64,000 nucleotides of DNA from Siphonodentalium dalli (Eukaryota; Mollusca; Scaphopoda; Gadilida; Siphonodentaliidae), in contig CP136062.1 in NCBI GenBank assembly GCA_032622095.1, forward strand, positions 18,973,739-19,037,738, given 5' to 3'. The notes below the pieces were generated by a model that was given only the letters and a program-made list of their open reading frames with translations, was not told the DNA's origin and did no database searches. Position 1 is the first letter of the stretch, and each line of letters opens with the position of its first letter. Of the stretch, positions 1 through 11,011 are shown in pieces. The position numbers and the translations under genes were made by a program.

Positions 1-1964
1 CGGAAACCACGATTGTAAAGTTTGATCAATAGGCCGTCTAACCACACAGTATCAAAGGCTTTACGGACATCTAGGAAACATGCATAAAGCTTACTATTCT
101 GCTCTGATGTGTAATTGATGCATTCGCTAACAACATATGATGACATTAAGCAACTTATTTCTTTCTGGAACCCGTTCTGAAGGGGGTGAACTTTAACGAG
201 ATATGGTGTATTAATTTCGAAGCGATTGAGCAGAACCTTTTCCAGGAGCTTATAGAATATGGGTAAGAGTGTAATTGCTCTGTAGCTATCGAACTTGTTC
301 TTTGGTTTGTCTCCACCCTTATGCAAGGAAATCATTAATCCCGTCTTGGCCATTTTTGGAACATGTCTGAGTTTCAACATCATAGACAGCATGTATGCTG
401 TGCAGTTGAGCAATGTATCGCCACCATGTACCACATGTTCATAGCATATGCGGTCGGGACCTGGGGCTTTCCCCTTTTTGGCATTACTAATAGCGTTATT
501 GAGCTCTCTGTGTGATATCTCATAAATGAGAGATTGGTCTACTTTAGAAGGTGACTTATGTTCAGAAATATCTGCAATCAAAAGTTGTATCTTCTCCAGA
601 TGTTCTGAATCGAAAGTGGGCGATTGTAGAGGTGAATATAGTTGTTCATAGTAATCTGCCCATGCAGCGGTGATGTCCGACGTATTCCGGATTATTTTGC
701 CATTTACATTGAATAATTTACTATCCGGTTTTGATTTCGATCTTTTGTTGTTAAAGAGCTTGAAAAAGAGACCCTGGTCTAACTCAGCTGAATTATCAAT
801 TTGTTCATTTTGAGCAGACATGTATTGCCCATTACATTTGCGAAGTTCGCGGCGAAATTTGCGTTTAGCTTCTTTATAGTTGCCGTAGCTGATATTTACA
901 ATACCTCTCGGTCTCCCTTCTTCTAGCCATCTATTTCTAGTATTGCGCATTTCGCAGTGGAGTGATTCCAAAGAGTCGTTCCAATACGGTTTGGCGAAAG
1001 ATTTGAAAGACTTTTTTGGTATGTGCTGCGTTGTAGCTTTGTTTATCGCACTAACAACAGAATCGTAGTACGAATCGAGATCATCGATGTCAGATATGGC
1101 AAAGTTCGGAAGACTGTCCTGCACGGCGGTTTGATAAGCATTGATTAAGTCTTCCGAGGCAGTGAACTTTTTCCAATTGCATGCTGAAATTTGGTTTTCT
1201 GAGCGACCCATTTTATTATTATGTGGGTAATTTATGACCATTTTAATTGGCCTATGATTAGAGACATCCAGTGAATCGTCGTCGATGATTTCGATTTTCT
1301 GTACTAGGTACGATTCTTCCTCGGGAATGAGGATGTGGTCTATCATGGTACCTGGTCCACCATCGGTGGGTACGTATGTCGCAGAAGGCCCAATACAAGC
1401 GTCAGTATTGTTGACAGACACCAGTGATTTTTGTGAGATAAGTTTGGATAAACTTCTATTTCTGGCATCCGATCTCTGTACACTGCCGTTAAAGTCACCC
1501 ATTACAATGACGTGCCCTATTTCTGTGTACATATCGATAAGGTCTTGCACACGATTTATATAGTCTCTATACATTGTGACTGGGTAATTGCTGGAAGGGA
1601 GGTACACCTGAAAGATGTATACATACTGTGATTCTGATATCTGTATTTGAATGCCACAAATGCGATCGTCGTCGTATTGGATGACTGAAACGACACTGTC
1701 CAAACTAGCATGCCATATAATGGCAACTCCGCCTTTCGGCCTTCCCGCCCTTCTCATTTGTAACGGTATTCTTTGTGAATAGTCACAAACTATATGGTAG
1801 CGATAATTTTGGTGTAATGTGTTGAGAAAATGAGAATTGTGCTCCCAGAGCCAATGCTCACTCACTCCAATTACACCAACATTTTCCTGTGCGAGAAGGC
1901 TCGAGAGGTAGGAACTGCTACCGAAAATCCCAGTAGCGTTCCATGTGCAAATATTCAACAACAT
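1..1964 (-). CDS. LINE ORF2: endonuclease plus reverse transcriptase, C-terminus outside window
   Basis: The frame is open from the ATG at 1964 to the window edge (654 codons). It begins MLLNICTWNATGI, typical of an APE-like endonuclease start. SEHWLW, VMGDFNGS and DHILIP follow, then SNHRPIK where most relatives have S-D-H. The reverse transcriptase part contains KGKAPGPD, SLHKGGDKPKN, YRAITLLP and YKLLEKVLLNRF. It reaches motif A (FLDVRKAFDTVW), with the catalytic aspartate, shortly before position 1. YADD and the later RT motifs lie outside. An in-frame ATG at 2042 is possible, but 1964 places the methionine right before the domain. The protein would nick the target and prime cDNA synthesis in the nucleus. 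The N in place of the endonuclease aspartate may reduce activity or be a clade variant. Confidence 0.9.
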   Translation of the reverse strand, partial: MLLNICTWNATGIFGSSSYLSSLLAQENVGVIGVSEHWLWEHNSHFLNTLHQNYRYHIVCDYSQRIPLQMRRAGRPKGGVAIIWHASLDSVVSVIQYDDDRICGIQIQISESQYVYIFQVYLPSSNYPVTMYRDYINRVQDLIDMYTEIGHVIVMGDFNGSVQRSDARNRSLSKLISQKSLVSVNNTDACIGPSATYVPTDGGPGTMIDHILIPEEESYLVQKIEIIDDDSLDVSNHRPIKMVINYPHNNKMGRSENQISACNWKKFTASEDLINAYQTAVQDSLPNFAISDIDDLDSYYDSVVSAINKATTQHIPKKSFKSFAKPYWNDSLESLHCEMRNTRNRWLEEGRPRGIVNISYGNYKEAKRKFRRELRKCNGQYMSAQNEQIDNSAELDQGLFFKLFNNKRSKSKPDSKLFNVNGKIIRNTSDITAAWADYYEQLYSPLQSPTFDSEHLEKIQLLIADISEHKSPSKVDQSLIYEISHRELNNAISNAKKGKAPGPDRICYEHVVHGGDTLLNCTAYMLSMMLKLRHVPKMAKTGLMISLHKGGDKPKNKFDSYRAITLLPIFYKLLEKVLLNRFEINTPYLVKVHPLQNGFQKEISCLMSSYVVSECINYTSEQNSKLYACFLDVRKAFDTVWLDGLLIKLYNRGF

Positions 1965-2118
1965 TATGAAAATTATCAATAAGTTGCACAAACAGTGGCA
2001 AGCGCTAGATTCACCAGCATAATTACGTAATACGTGTAACATGGTTGAGCGATTCAAGGTTCAAATGCATATGCAGGCACAAGATTTGGTATTTGATTTG
2101 TTGCTATGCGAGTTGATT

Positions 2119-3038
2119 TTATTGTTGTTGTTGTTGTCGTTGGTATTGATGTTTCCCACGTATATCCTCAGTTGTGTTATGGTAGTTATTGTCACGTCTA
2201 TCGTCAAAGGAACGTTTGGACAGCCAAGGTCTACATAATACGGCAATAGGCCAGAAACCTTTCCTGAGTACTTCATCAACATCATCCACATGAATATTTA
2301 TTCTGGCTGACACAGGACCGTCAGCTCTTCCACCTTGCAGGATTCGAACAACTGAGTGACGCACTTCAAATTCATCCAGATAATCAGAAAGCACATATGC
2401 ATCGACTTTAACATCTAGGTTACCGAGGAACACACGCGATGTTCTAATAGGGCCGTCGTTTGACTTTTGATAGAACCTGGAAAAGGATGCGTTGTTCGAT
2501 GAGTAGTTATTTCGCGAAGGGCGTCTGTTGTGGTTTGAATGATCATCGTTAGCACCAGGCTTCTCTGATTGCAGGTGGCTCCGTTTATTGGAGTGTCGAG
2601 TGTCTTCTGTTGAATCGTGGTGGGTTTCGTCACAATCATCCACAGGAATATCACGGAGGTCATAATTGGATTGTTGGTTGTCAACGTGCGTGTCATGATT
2701 AGCGTGACGCGCATAGTTAATAGAGTTATTCTTCTTGTCGAGTGGTGTGTTTTTTGGCTCTTTATCTGTGCGTTTAACGTGAGAAGAACTTGGTGTAGAC
2801 GTTTCCTGCGGGTTGAATTTTGAAGCACTAGGTATGGGTGAAGATGGGTGCTTGCTAATACCAACCAGCTGAATGTCTGCATGGCTAACTGACGGCGATT
2901 GTGGGTATCCTCTTGTATCAATTGGGTTTTGCGATCGGTTAGCGTGGATTGTGTTCCATGTCAAGTGGGCGAATTTGTTGAGTTCGCCATATATATGGCC
3001 GACGAAACTTTGCATATCAGCTTTGAGGTTCTCTGTGC
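2119..3038 (-). pseudogene. LINE ORF1, 3' part (RRM-like, split by insertion)
   Basis: This is the C-terminal part of the LINE ORF1 protein. The frame is open from the insertion point to the stop at 2119-2121, about 303 residues. The first half is polar and low complexity, rich in N, D, H, R and S. It is followed by an RRM-like segment containing RVFLGNLDVKVDAYVLSDYL and PVSARINIHVDD. The end is a basic, glutamine-rich tail. In this LINE group ORF1p binds element RNA and packages it with ORF2p, so the role is inferred from family. The upstream half is at 4303-5418. The two frames are in register if the element at 3039-4302 and one 8-bp target duplication are discounted, giving about 675 codons. 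The stop is 155 bp from the ORF2 ATG. Confidence 0.8.
3031..3038. repeat. Target-site duplication, copy 1 (CTCTGTGC)
   Basis: Exact 8-bp copy abutting the left end of the element at 3039. The other copy is at 4303-4310. Both belong to the interrupted LINE ORF1 sequence. Confidence 0.85.
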
Positions 3039-4302
3039 GAATGCCGGCTGATACGGACCCTGGCTCTTACGGACCCTGGCTCATACGGACCCTGGCTTTT
3101 ACGGACCACCGGCTCATACGGACCCTGGCTTATACGGACCCTCGGCTTATACGGACCCTGGCTCATACGGACCTCAATTAAAATATACAATTTAAGTTTT
3201 ATATGTTTATTTAAATAAAATCAAAATACTGACAACATACATACTGAGATAACAAAATATCTGATAACAAAAATGGAACAACGTTACATCAGATGAACAT
3301 TATCTAAATTGGGGCCTACAGCTTGGCGGCTTCTTTCAGTAGTTTGCTGGCAGTTATCCTCATCGACGAGTAGTAGCTGTTGTGCTCTCAAGTAGAACAT
3401 TCAGGTTCAATGCAGTCATTGTGGAATTATGCCAGTCAAAAATAAATCAGTTGAATATATACCAGTTGTGTTTTTACTAACATGTTTTCATAACAAATCA
3501 AACTCAGTGGATTCATACTGATCACCATTCACTGACCATTCATCATCGCGTGTCTGTTTATAAAACAATATAAGGGATCACACACTAGTGTTTACACAAT
3601 GGCTAATAAATCAGTTGAAACAAGTTGTGTTTTTACTAACATGTTTTCGTAACAAATCAAACTCAGTGGATTCATCCTGATCACCATTCACTGACCATTT
3701 ATCACCGCATGTCTGTTTATACAACGACATAAAGGGATCACACGCGCGTGTTTATACAAGGAAGAGATTAATTAACGCGATTCAATAAATGCTTTTTCAA
3801 GCCAGAACATCACCGAAATTCTCAATTAATACAGATATATGTGTGAAAATACAATCATAATTATATATTAAATTCATAAATATAAGTTTGAAAAAAAATG
3901 AAAAAATCGGTTAAATTCATAAATATAAGTTTGAAAATCACCAAAAAAATCACAAAAATTCGCAATTAATACAGATATATGTGTGAAATGACAATCATAA
4001 TTATATATTAAATTCATAAATATAAGTTTGAAAATCACTGAAAAAATCATCCATATTCATAAATATAAGTTTGAAAATCACCAAAAAAATCACCGAAATT
4101 CTCAATTAATACAGATATATGGGTAAAAAGACAATCATAATTATATATATAAATATAAGTTTGAAAATTGCATATTTTAATTGAGGTCCGTATGAGCCGG
4201 GGTCCGTATAAGCCAGGGTCCGTATCAGCCGGTGGTCCGTAAAAGCCAGGGTCCGTAAGAGCCAGGGTCCGTAAGAGCCAGGGTCCGTATAAGCCGCATA
4301 CC
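3039..4302. mobile_element. Non-autonomous DNA transposon, ~140-bp TIRs, 8-bp TSD (hAT-like)
   Basis: This 1264-bp element interrupts LINE ORF1. Its ends are inverted copies of each other over about 133-147 bp (3039-3185 and 4170-4302), starting gaatgccggct and ggtatgcggct. Each TIR is itself a tandem run of a ~15-bp unit of the type tacggaccctggct. An exact 8-bp duplication, CTCTGTGC, flanks it at 3031-3038 and 4303-4310. Removing the element plus one duplicate restores the ORF1 frame, which validates both boundaries. The interior has no coding capacity and contains two ~130-bp direct repeats (about 3465-3760) and AT-rich ~140-bp repeats (about 3818-4165). An 8-bp TSD suggests the hAT superfamily; the family name is unknown. 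Confidence 0.88.
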
Positions 4303-4310
4303 CTCTGTGC
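4303..4310. repeat. Target-site duplication, copy 2 (CTCTGTGC)
   Basis: Exact 8-bp copy abutting the right end of the element at 4302, matching 3031-3038. The ORF1 frame is continuous across one copy. Confidence 0.85.
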
Positions 4311-5418
4311 AGCGATGTTCACAATCACAATTGGCATTGTCAGATGTTTTTTGTGAGTTCGATTTGCCCTTCAAGTTGTTCTTGTTGTGTAACTCTTCGA
4401 GTGTTTTTATCCTTCCACCAATGGATGCTATTGAGCCTTTGGTTGAGTTGACTTGAGTCAGAAACAGTTCACACTTATCCAAGATTGTTGAAATGTCTTG
4501 CTTCATTGTTTTCATGTCGGCCTTCATTTTAGCAATGCCATTGCATTTATCGCTCTCGATGCGCTCCACCGCAAGGCTGTTTGTATACGATACACGTTCA
4601 ACTGCTTCAAGTCTGCGTAAAATATCTTGTTGTGAAACTTCATTGGTGCTAACTCGAGCTGAGAGGTCGGACGAGAAGGTATCAATCTGTGTTTGCATTT
4701 TGTCCTTTGACTGCTGTAGAAGGGTTATATTCGTTCGAACTCCGATGTCATTGTATATATCCTCTGTGGTGTTAGTTCTCTCGGAATCAGGTTCCATATC
4801 GCATGTTTCATCCGGCAGAATTTTAGGCGTGGAGTTGGCTTTAGACTGGCTCTGATGTTGGCTTCTGGTACGTGATGCACTCAACATATGCACAATATAT
4901 TCTACCTTCTCTTCAAGTAGACAATAGAAAAGGTTGTAGATGTCAATTGCCAACTTTTTGGACACAGGCTCAGAGGTTTTAGTCTGAATTCGCCGTTTCA
5001 GAATTGCATCTGGAGCTATATTAACAATTTTAAGTTTTTTAATTTCACCAAATAATGTCAGTCGCATTGCTTCTAGTTTTGATTCTACTTCCTTTGTCGA
5101 GTATAGTAGTTTGGCTACGAACGCGTCCTTAGGCGTATTGTGTACGAACTCCATCATTAGCATAATGTAGAACTTAATGTCTTTATCAACGCTGCTATCG
5201 ATTTGCAAACTCGTAGTGAAACAATTGAATGCGTTCGTAAACATAGTACATGTATTTGGTTTCTGACTTTGAGCGTAGGTGTGGTCAGGTACTTTTGACT
5301 CCATATTTGGGGTATCAAGGTTCGAAGGCACAATCGTGTTGGCGCACATGGAGTCCATATTGAGGATGGCATCTGTTTCAGTCAGAATATTATCCATAGC
5401 TGAGAATTCAATGAGCAA
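4303..5418 (-). pseudogene. LINE ORF1, 5' part (coiled coil, split by insertion)
   Basis: This is the N-terminal 372 codons of the LINE ORF1 protein. The first ATG is at 5418, and a second in-frame ATG at 5397 (MDNILTETDAIL) may be the real start. The middle is mixed charged and hydrophobic (DIYNLFYCLLEEKVEYIVHM). It is followed by heptad-like sequence with leucines and charged residues (DILRRLEAVERV, KMKADMKTMKQDISTILDK) that looks like a trimerising coiled coil. The native frame ends in CDCEHRCTE, where the target duplication of the inserted element begins. Beyond it the frame runs into element sequence (GPWLLRTTG-type repeats) and stops at 4225. The insertion breaks this copy's ORF1, although the halves remain in register. 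Confidence 0.78.
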
Positions 5419-5844
5419 TAGGAATACTTTCTAGGTGTTTATTGGTCGAGTGCAGACTCATCGACGTCAATTGAGTGGCAATTGACCAATTATACACTGG
5501 ATACAGTTTATATTGATTGTTTATCACACCTATCTGGACAGAGGTGTCGGGTGTGCCATTGTCCAATTTTGGCGAAACAATGACAGACAATTAACATGTA
5601 CAGGTGGATAAATATGGCGACATTACACAGGGTAGAGGAAGGTCCCAATGACTGAGGGAAAAAAGTTCAACAGTTCAAAAAACGTTATACTCAAGTACAA
5701 TTCACACTGTATCATTTCGAAGATGATCCTTATTCGTTGTAGAAATTATCCATCCAACTTTGGAAGCTGACCGCGGTCTTTATCTTGGTATTCATAGCGA
5801 AACATGAAGAGCGAGATGAGGAACGTCCATTCAGTAAATCAGCC

Positions 5845-6082
5845 CGGCCCCACCATCATCATAATACATCATAGTACATTATCAGGACCCACCATCATCA
5901 TAATACATCATAATACATCATAGTACATTAGCAGGACCCACCATCATCATAATACATCATAATACATTAGCAGGACCCACCATCATCATAATACATCATA
6001 GCACATTAGCAGGACCCACCATCGTCATAATACATCATAGTACATTAGCAGGACCCACCATCATCATAATACATTATAGTAT
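5845..6082. repeat. 39-bp minisatellite, left block
   Basis: About six units of a ~39-bp repeat (core aggacccaccatcatcata followed by atacatcatagtacattagc-type sequence) with small indels. The array resumes at 6684. It is therefore either the target of, or an internal part of, the hairpin element at 6083-6683. Confidence 0.9.
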
Positions 6083-6683
6083 ATTGTAATTCAATTGAGT
6101 ATTTGTCACTAAAATCAAGCATTCTGATTGGCCGAGAGCGGCTAACTTTCGTTTTCGATTCACCGACATCGGCCGCTTCAGCGTGCATCAAATCTGAATG
6201 TAGCACGGTCAAATGTAATCGGCGCAGAACGAGTAGCGAAACGAGCACACCCGCGCGTTGTTGTCTATAGATACCGTTCATCGGCCGCTTCAGCGTGCAT
6301 CAAATCTGAATGTGGTACGGTACAATTTGATCGGCGCAGAACGGAGTAGCGAAACTAGCCAACCCGCCCCACAGGAAATGGTTACGGAGCAGTGTTCCGA
6401 GTAACGCAATGGACACACCCAATGATTTGTGCACGGTGACAACGGCGAAATGAAAGTCTCGATTCGTGTCATGAAAATGACTAAATGATACTTTTTATAC
6501 AATTTTTTGCAAATTCCTTGCTAGATTGAATTACAATGGAGATAAACGTACCCTGTTTCGTTGTACATTCTGGGATTCGAGCATGAAAACAGTTTGTGAA
6601 CTCGCCGGCAAGCCGGCTCGTTCACAAACTGTTTTCATGCTCGAATCCCAGAATGTACAACTCAACAGGGTATGTTTATCTCC
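6083..6683 (+). mobile_element. Hairpin-terminated non-autonomous element A
   Basis: Sits inside the 39-bp minisatellite. The left end carries a 13-bp sequence (6083-6095) whose perfect inverted copy (6525-6537) lies just before a long terminal hairpin. The hairpin arms are 6538-6609 and 6612-6683, about 72 bp with almost no loop and only a few mismatches. An internal motif, ATTCTGATTGG (6121-6131), is shared with four other elements in the window. No open frame of note and no obvious target duplication. Left subterminal repeat, right inverted copy, then 3' hairpin is the layout described for Helentron-type non-autonomous elements, but the hairpin here is much longer. Class assignment is inference. 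Confidence 0.7.
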
Positions 6684-6945
6684 TAATTATCAGGACCCAC
6701 CATCATCATAATACATTATAGTACATTAGCAGGACCCACCATCATCATAATACATCATAGTACATTAGCAGGACCCACCATCATCATAATACATTATAGT
6801 ATATTATCAGAACCCACCATCATCATAATACATCATAGTACATTAGCAGGACCCACCATCATCATAATACATCATAGTACATTAGCAGGACCCACCATCA
6901 TCATAATACATCATAGTGCATTAGCAGGACCACTTCATCAGGAAT
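6684..6945. repeat. 39-bp minisatellite, right block
   Basis: About six to seven further units of the same 39-bp repeat as 5845-6082, directly following the terminal hairpin of element A. Confidence 0.9.
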
Positions 6946-7678
6946 GGATAATGTTCCTGTAATAATAGGGTGATTTAAATGTATTGCTCTGTTGATTATG
7001 ATTCCGGATGGTCAATGCTTTAAAGGCTCACTTAATTTTCGAGTCACCCATTATTTTTTTTTATAGTGACTTGATATCTATGCCATAAAATCTGATTAGA
7101 ATACTAGAATGCATCATCATTTGAAACAGCTATGTCTCAGAAGATGCCCATAGAGAAATAGAAAACAGCTGAAATCATAGAATGATTACAACCGTTTTGG
7201 CTCAGAAATGCCAAAATGCAACATAATTCAAACTAAAGATGAATTTTCAATGGAAGGGGAATAACTCTATCTCATAAACTAAAGAATTTATCAAAATACG
7301 CACGCTTTCCTTGCAAGCTCGAATATCGATTCTCTGCTATAGTTGTGATGAGTGTCAATAAAACCACCCTCGTTTACCAAAATAGTCAACGCCAACCTGA
7401 AAATAAAATTATGGTTACCAACATAGTCAGCGCAAACACAAAATAAAATTACCATGTGTGACCCTTTCTTTACTAAATGAATTCTCCAATTCAGATATAA
7501 AATTATATATTGGAGTGAAGTTCATGAAATTGAAGCAGACGACAGATAATACACGTGCAGAACGATTCCTATTCATTTGTGACTTTAAAATGGTACTTAC
7601 ATATTTGAACCCAACTCACTTCACTCATTTTAATATCACTTTACCCCATCTTCTATAGACCCCTCTGATATATATAAC
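6946..7678. other. No gene seen
   Basis: AT-rich sequence with no convincing coding frame, splice-bounded exon or strong repeat. A short duplicated phrase around 7370-7450 (ccaacatagtcagcg-like, twice) is the only structure noticed. Confidence 0.5.
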
Positions 7679-8204
7679 TTTGTATTATCCATCTCTTCAC
7701 TAACACTATTTCTGATTGGGCAAAAGCCGCCACGTGATAATCCGGGAAAAAGTCGTATTGGACTCCCGAATGTCATATTGGACTCCCAAGTGTGTAATAT
7801 GATTTTTTTATCGAGACTCCGTGACGTCACGAATTAACTATTGCGAAATTGGAAATTGTGATGCGCGCGCAAACACTGGTGGATTGAGCAGACGTTTCAT
7901 TTTGTTTTCACTTCCGTGTTCACTGTTCCAAATCATGCTTTCTGATGATCAAATACAGGCTTTTATAGAGAATTAAGTGCCGACAAAATACCAAAAATAA
8001 CAAAGTTTTATTCCCAAAATTTGGATAAACATACAGATGGATAATACAAATGTCATTATACAATGTTGTGTTTTTCAAGTACTCGTCCAGGTTGTGGTGA
8101 AAAAGTCATATTGGACTCGACACTGCGCGTCTCGTCCACAATGACTTTTCACCACAACCTGGACTCTTACAAGAAAAACACATATTATATACAACATTGT
8201 ATAA
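7679..8204 (+). mobile_element. Hairpin-terminated non-autonomous element B
   Basis: A perfect 16-bp inverted pair, TTTGTATTATCCATCT at 7679-7694 and its complement at 8035-8050, marks the left end and the position just before the terminal hairpin. The motif TTCTGATTGGG followed by CACGTG lies at 7710-7735. The hairpin arms run from 8056 to about 8118 and from about 8138 to 8204, ending in complementary ttatacaatgttg and caacattgtataa. The phrase tcatattggactc occurs both near the left end (about 7772) and in the hairpin arm. No coding frame. Same architecture as elements A, C, D and E. Confidence 0.72.
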
Positions 8205-9002
8205 TAACTTTATAATATGATATACCACCCCCACCAACCAAACGAAAACAGGAACAATAACTTTTTATATCTTCTCTACAACGGTTTTTTTTGGTGTGAC
8301 ATGTGTGAAAATGTTAATCAATTTCTTTGATTTAAACTGTGTGGGAACTATCACATCGAAAGTCATTCTAGTAATTTGTCCATTCTCCTCACAATCGCTG
8401 GTCGCAATAGAACACGATAATATGAAAATACCATTTGATGTCCGTGTGGGTTCTCTTTGATCGAGTCGGTTCTCTCTCCATTTAGACGGTTATATCCGGC
8501 AAATACTATGACTAATGTTTGGAAGGATACTTAGTTCAAACCTACAATGGCTTGAAACTAACCAAGTAAACACAACGACATATGCATTAAGTTGATATTT
8601 ACACCACTGTTCATCAATTTCTGTTAGTTACACTGCCTTCCTGCATGCTCGTATATATGCGTTATACGGCGCCAAAGTGTCAAATACATCGTTACGTAAT
8701 CGTTCAATTGTGATAAATGCAGGCACGATATTTGGACAGTGTGAAGACTGAACAATTTGTTTCCGACAACCCAATCATGATGATGGACAGATTCAAAATG
8801 GCCGCCACTTTGTTTTTAAATGACCGCCATGTTCTACTTGTTCTCAACATATATACGATATATCAAACACATTTATGTTCTTTGTTTGTCACATGAGTTC
8901 AGTAAAGCACAACAATAAATTTAAGCAATTTCGACCATGTAAAAATTAGACGAATTTGTCCAGCAGTGACCAAATGTTTTTATTTTTATATTGTTAATTT
9001 TA
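8205..9002. other. No gene seen
   Basis: Unique-looking AT-rich sequence of about 800 bp. I see no supported exon, no RNA gene and no tandem repeat. Confidence 0.5.
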
Positions 9003-9517
9003 ATATATTTACATACTAAGTGTTGTCATCACTAAATCCAGCATTCTGATTGATCGGCGCCCACATGGCTAGTTGCAATTATTTCTCGGTGAATGCGCAA
9101 CAGCTCATAACAACATCGATACGTCAGCTCATAACAACATCGATACGTCATTTGGGTTTGGAAAGACGAACGCGTAATGTTTTGGTCGCATTTGGATTCG
9201 CGCAGGATTGACTTAATAAATCGTCGGGTTTCAATTGTTCCTGTTAACTTTTGCCAAGGGTGCTGTGGGATATTTTGGGCTGGTTTTGTCACGATACACT
9301 TTTCGATTTAAATACATTTACAAAAGTGGCTTTTTCGCTAAATGTATATAAATATAAGGATTAACTGCCATGTGGACTGTTTTTATGGAGATGTAACCGT
9401 GAGGTAAGTGATCATAACTTGTATGTAAAATCCTTCGGGTTTTACACAAGTTATGACCACTTACCTCACGGTTACATCTCCATAAAAAACAGTCCACATG
9501 ACAGTTAATCCTTATAT
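9003..9517 (+). mobile_element. Hairpin-terminated non-autonomous element C
   Basis: About 515 bp, closely related over its full length to element D (13511-14026). The left part has ACTAAATCCAGCATTCTGAT and then a GGCGCCCAC-like motif. A 30-bp phrase (agctcataacaacatcgata and following bases) is tandemly duplicated at about 9103-9150. The terminal hairpin arms are about 9352-9434 and 9437-9517, near perfect. The tip reads AATCCTTCGGGTT, a TTCG tetraloop. No protein is encoded; the 86-codon minus-strand frame here is not conserved in copy D. Confidence 0.75.
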
Positions 9518-10770
9518 CATCGTCATCAACTCATCATCATCATGATTGTCGTCAGCATTATCACCATCGTCGTCATGGAACACGCTGACATATGGCAATG
9601 ACCAATATCCATTTTTTTCCGAAAATGGCCAAAAAGAAATTCATTTGGCCAAAGTTTTGTTTACCCCAAAAATCTAATTCAAAAACCCAAATTGATTTGG
9701 TAGCGGGTGCGACATGAAAATCATATTTATAGTATCATCTGCTAATTAATTAGGTGATACAGCTTAATGGATAACAAATGGCACTCATGGCAGTGTATTA
9801 TCAACCAAATGTAATACAACAGTAATGAGGATTAACACTGATTAATGAATCCTTTGTCTGTCATAAGGCTGAATGATAGATGTTGGTGGGTAGTGGTATA
9901 TTTTAAGTTACAATGGTGGGATTAAAGAAGTCTAATCAATCTAGAATACTAGTTATATTTCTTTGAAAAACTCAAAACATTGGGCGACGACGGGGAAGTT
10001 CTATGATATTGCGAAGTGTAGACACGGCATTTGAAGGTATGGATATAATAATATAGAATTTTAGATTTAATATAAAATCCAAAATATTAGTTATTTATGA
10101 CACCAGAACATGGCGATTTAATTTGGCCAAATTTTGTTTTAATTTGGTCAAAAACAAATTGGAATTGGCCAAAAAAATATATTTCTGCCAACGCGTGAAC
10201 ACTGATCGTGGCCTCAGCTAAAGAATTGTTTTATGTGTAACGAATACAGGTAAGTGCATGTCTCACCAGGTAACACGAGTCCATTGTAAGTAACACCAAA
10301 CCTAGCACACTAGAATGAGAGACCAAGTCAGAGTATTGCATTGGCAGGTTGACCTTTTTGTAAGTCAACAGAGGTTTTAGCAAGAAAGCGAAATGGCTTA
10401 AACATATTCGTCATATAAGTTTACCAATATAATATTGGCGGTGCAAAATGTAATCGATTTCAAGAACAAGAGGAGGGTGTCTGCAAAGTATATGGAAGAA
10501 GTGGGAATATATTAGGATCAGGGTCGCAATGATATACAGATACTGTGTTCCTCGTGTTCTTGTCAAAATTTAGAGTTGGAGAGCAAGGTCCGGGAGCGGC
10601 TTAACAGATTTTTGAAAAGTATTTTGAACGTACAGGTCGAAATCAGATAATTAAAATCAAAGAATCCTAAAAAATTTAATTTAAGGGAAAAGGTAAAACT
10701 TTAAAATTTAAAGACAAAAGAGGTAAAGTTTTGAAAAGTCAAAAGATAATATACATCAACAGGATCTTCC
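9518..10770. other. No gene seen in ~1.25 kb
   Basis: AT-rich sequence. Two stretches (about 9610-9690 and 10115-10185) share a theme of atttggccaaa-type words, suggesting an old diverged repeat. No exon supported on either strand. If the lipoxygenase continued here, its next exon should appear on the minus strand, and I do not see it. Confidence 0.45.
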
Positions 10771-10893
10771 TCAGTTGCAAGTCGCTAACCTATGCCATAT
10801 TAAGCACATGAACACAAACTTTTCGGCGTGAACACTTGTCGATAGTCGCATCAGCTGGAGACCCTGTGAAGCAACGGAATTGTTTGAACTTAC

Positions 10894-11011
10894 GAGTTGA
10901 TTGCAATCAGGTAGAAGAAATGTGGCGCCAGTAACTTGTGGATGGGATGAGAGATTGAAAGCTGCCTCTGTGTGGCCAGAGAGAAACCCTCCATGGTGAA
11001 ATGTGTGAATG
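10894..11011 (-). CDS. Lipoxygenase exon (called exon 7 here), minus strand
   Basis: A 118-bp exon encoding FTHFTMEGFSLATQRQLS, then HPIHKLLAPHFFYLIAIN. This matches the animal lipoxygenase segment just after the first iron-ligand helix, whose usual pattern is THLxxExFxxAxxRQLxxxHPxxKLL. The donor is clean (AACTC|GTAAGT). The acceptor is TTCTCTCTGTTTCAG|CATTC. Two bases complete a codon at the start and two remain at the end. The exon's first 24 bases and the acceptor in front of it are the repeat unit of the 41-bp array that runs upstream to 12935, so the true start is ambiguous by whole units. A second AG within ATGGAG|GGT is possible. The preceding exon was not found. Confidence 0.85.

Larger units (their letters stand above)
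1..5640 (-). mobile_element. Non-LTR retrotransposon (LINE, Jockey/CR1-like), cut by the window edge and by an insertion
   Basis: The element reads on the minus strand in the order ORF1, short spacer, ORF2, and runs off the window at position 1. ORF1 carries a coiled-coil-like region and a degenerate RRM-like domain. ORF2 carries an APE-type endonuclease followed by reverse transcriptase. A second transposon (3039-4302) interrupts ORF1. The 5' boundary near 5640 is only an estimate, because I see no target duplication for the LINE itself. The sequence between ORF1 and about 5640 would be its 5' UTR. Assignment to a Jockey/CR1-like group rests on the endonuclease and RT motif style and is inference. 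The element looks young, since ORF2 has no internal stop over the visible 654 codons. Confidence 0.85.

Noticed and set aside
9032-9292. 86-codon minus-strand frame in element C
   Set aside because: Not maintained in the sister copy D; includes an internal tandem duplication.
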